Source: Anaerolineae bacterium (GTDB lineage: Bacteria; Chloroflexota; Anaerolineae; 4572-78). From it: a stretch of DNA of 6,685 bases. Each line of letters opens with the position of its first letter. Position 1 is the stretch's first letter. The notes under the pieces are model-generated. The model did not search any database. It was not told the origin of the DNA and saw nothing but the letters and a program-made list of their open reading frames with translations. This document shows positions 6,240 to 6,685 of this stretch, one piece after another. Made by a program: the position numbers and the translations under genes. The stretch lies in the NCBI GenBank assembly GCA_027022125.1, contig JALVZI010000551.1:1-6685 (forward strand), given 5' to 3'.

Positions 6240-6267
6240 GTAGGGGCGGCTCGCGAGCCGCCCCTAC
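6240..6267. repeat. Perfect 28-nt GC-rich palindrome
   Basis: Left arm GTAGGGGCGGCTCG (6240-6253) is followed directly by its exact complement, CGAGCCGCCCCTAC (6254-6267). As RNA it folds into a strong hairpin starting 65 nt after the kinase stop. No T-run follows on either strand, so it is not a standard intrinsic terminator. Its GTAGGGGCG ends look like a dispersed palindromic intergenic repeat. Confidence 0.85.
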
Positions 6268-6276
6268 CCCCGCCCC

Positions 6277-6313
6277 TTTCGTAGAGACGCCCAATTTGGG
6301 TGTCTCTACGAAA
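6277..6313. repeat. Second palindrome, 18-bp stem starting TTTCGTAGAGACG
   Basis: Arms 6277-6294 and 6296-6313 are complementary except for one G-T (wobble) pair; T6295 is the centre. The arms contain GTAGAGACGCCCAA and TTGGGTGTCTCTAC. It lies nine bases after the first palindrome, and neither has a following T-run. The pair may act as a transcript-end hairpin for the convergent genes, or simply be two repeat elements side by side. Confidence 0.8.
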
Positions 6314-6380
6314 TACGCAACACGTTTACCACAGACAAATATCGGTAAAACGCAAAAACCTCTTCCCTGAACAGCAACAA

Positions 6381-6410
6381 AAAATCTGTGAAAATCTGTG
6401 TGAATCTGTG
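6381..6410. repeat. Three tandem decamers AAAATCTGTG
   Basis: Units AAAATCTGTG, AAAATCTGTG and TGAATCTGTG. A CCACAGA upstream (6329-6335) is complementary to TCTGTGG at 6405-6411. Confidence 0.8.
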
Positions 6411-6433
6411 GACTATTTTTACCGTGTTCCATT

Positions 6434-6476
6434 CTGCTGCCGGTGTGGGCGGTGTGGCTCACCTTCGGCGGTTGAT
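6434..6476. repeat. 43-bp direct repeat, copy 2 (3' end of convergent gene)
   Basis: Matches the kinase 3' end with one mismatch. In the kinase frame it reads LLPVWAVWLTFGG and a stop, with no kinase sequence before it. On the minus strand it supplies the last five codons (INRRR) and the stop of the convergent membrane protein; the repeat boundary at 6476 coincides with the Ala-Ile codon junction. Confidence 0.95.
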
Positions 6477-6685
6477 GGCGGTTGCCGAAAAACCGAACCC
6501 CGCGGCGGCTATCAGCGCACCGACCAGCATCAGCCCAGTGAAGATGGCGCGCAGCCCCGCCACCGACATTTCCGGCGAGAGCCAATCCCCAAAATTGAGC
6601 CAGCCCATTCCCACAGCGATATAAATTGCCATACTGCCCAAAATTGCCCCCAACGCCCAGCGCAGAATATCGAGCGGAACCCGTC
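6459..6685 (-). CDS. Unrecognised membrane protein, C-terminal 74 residues
   Basis: The reading frame is open at the window end, so the start lies outside. The visible part has a first hydrophobic helix (LGAILGSMAIYIAVGMGWL), a short polar loop (NFGDWLSPEMS), a second helix (LRAIFTGLMLVGALIAAAGF) and a basic C-terminus ending RRR. I do not recognise the family; two closely spaced helices indicate an integral membrane protein. The reading frame, membrane pattern and position converging on the kinase support a real gene, but the length is short. The last five residues and the stop come from sequence shared with the kinase 3' end, so the original C-terminus may have been the same peptide in an overlapping arrangement, or a different one. 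Confidence 0.6.
   Translation of the reverse strand, partial: RVPLDILRWALGAILGSMAIYIAVGMGWLNFGDWLSPEMSVAGLRAIFTGLMLVGALIAAAGFGFSATAINRRR

Larger units (their letters stand above)
6177..6433. other. Probable inserted or duplicated spacer segment of about 257 bp
   Basis: This segment lies between the two copies of the 43-bp repeat and has no convincing gene. In order it holds an unremarkable 60 bp, a perfect 28-nt palindrome, a second 37-nt near-perfect palindrome, an 8-bp inverted pair (CGGTAAAA at 6343-6350, TTTTACCG at 6417-6424) and three tandem decamers. No transposase and no clear terminal inverted repeats are present, so it is not a recognisable insertion sequence. Confidence 0.55.

Noticed and set aside
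6240..6313. Rho-independent terminators
   Set aside because: Both stems are strong, but no T-run follows either stem on either strand.
6177..6433. A known insertion sequence
   Set aside because: There is no transposase frame and no matching terminal inverted repeats; the flanking 43-bp duplication is much longer than typical target duplications.
5842..6585. A 247-codon minus-strand frame with the peptide PPKVSHTAHT twice
   Set aside because: The repeated peptide is only the 43-bp DNA repeat read backwards. The frame is antisense to the kinase and crosses two palindromes.

Overview
The window (6,685 bp, moderately GC-rich) looks like a chromosomal fragment from a Chloroflexota-type bacterium, probably Anaerolineae-like. 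This rests on three things: a PknB-type kinase paired with an FHA regulator, a LysM/M23 protein typical of the group, and spacers filled with short tandem repeats and small perfect palindromes. No rRNA or other phylogenetic marker is present, so the assignment is an inference. No tRNA, rRNA, CRISPR array, transposase or phage gene was seen.

Layout: four genes run on the minus strand from about 5000 down to 1. In transcription order they are an FHA plus winged-helix regulator (5000-4353), an APC-family amino acid permease fused to two UspA-like domains (4114-1781), a membrane-anchored LysM/M23 cell wall peptidase (1767-718) and the N-terminal part of a CNNM/HlyC-CorC family membrane protein (502-1, cut by the window edge). 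A Ser/Thr protein kinase (5192-6175, plus strand) is divergent from the FHA gene. The C-terminal end of an unrecognised membrane protein (6685-6459, minus strand) converges on the kinase.

How the genes may work together: the kinase and FHA regulator are a natural signalling pair, because FHA domains bind phosphothreonine and the partner domain binds DNA. The permease and peptidase genes are 13 bp apart and are probably one transcript. A good sigma-70-like promoter (TTGACG, 17 bp, TAGAAT) overlaps the end of the FHA gene and points at them. The window does not show whether the FHA protein controls this operon.

The most unusual structure is outside the genes. Three spacers (503-717, 4115-4352, 5001-5191) are built largely from heptanucleotide tandem repeats. 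These range from a perfect 12-copy CATTTGT array between the divergent kinase and FHA genes to degenerate arrays with drifting seven-base words. The repeats run up to or into start and stop codons. In the fourth spacer a 43-bp direct repeat (one mismatch, exactly 300 bp apart) shows that the kinase 3' end was duplicated. The likely history is insertion or duplication of a roughly 257-bp segment carrying two palindromes between two convergent genes that once overlapped.
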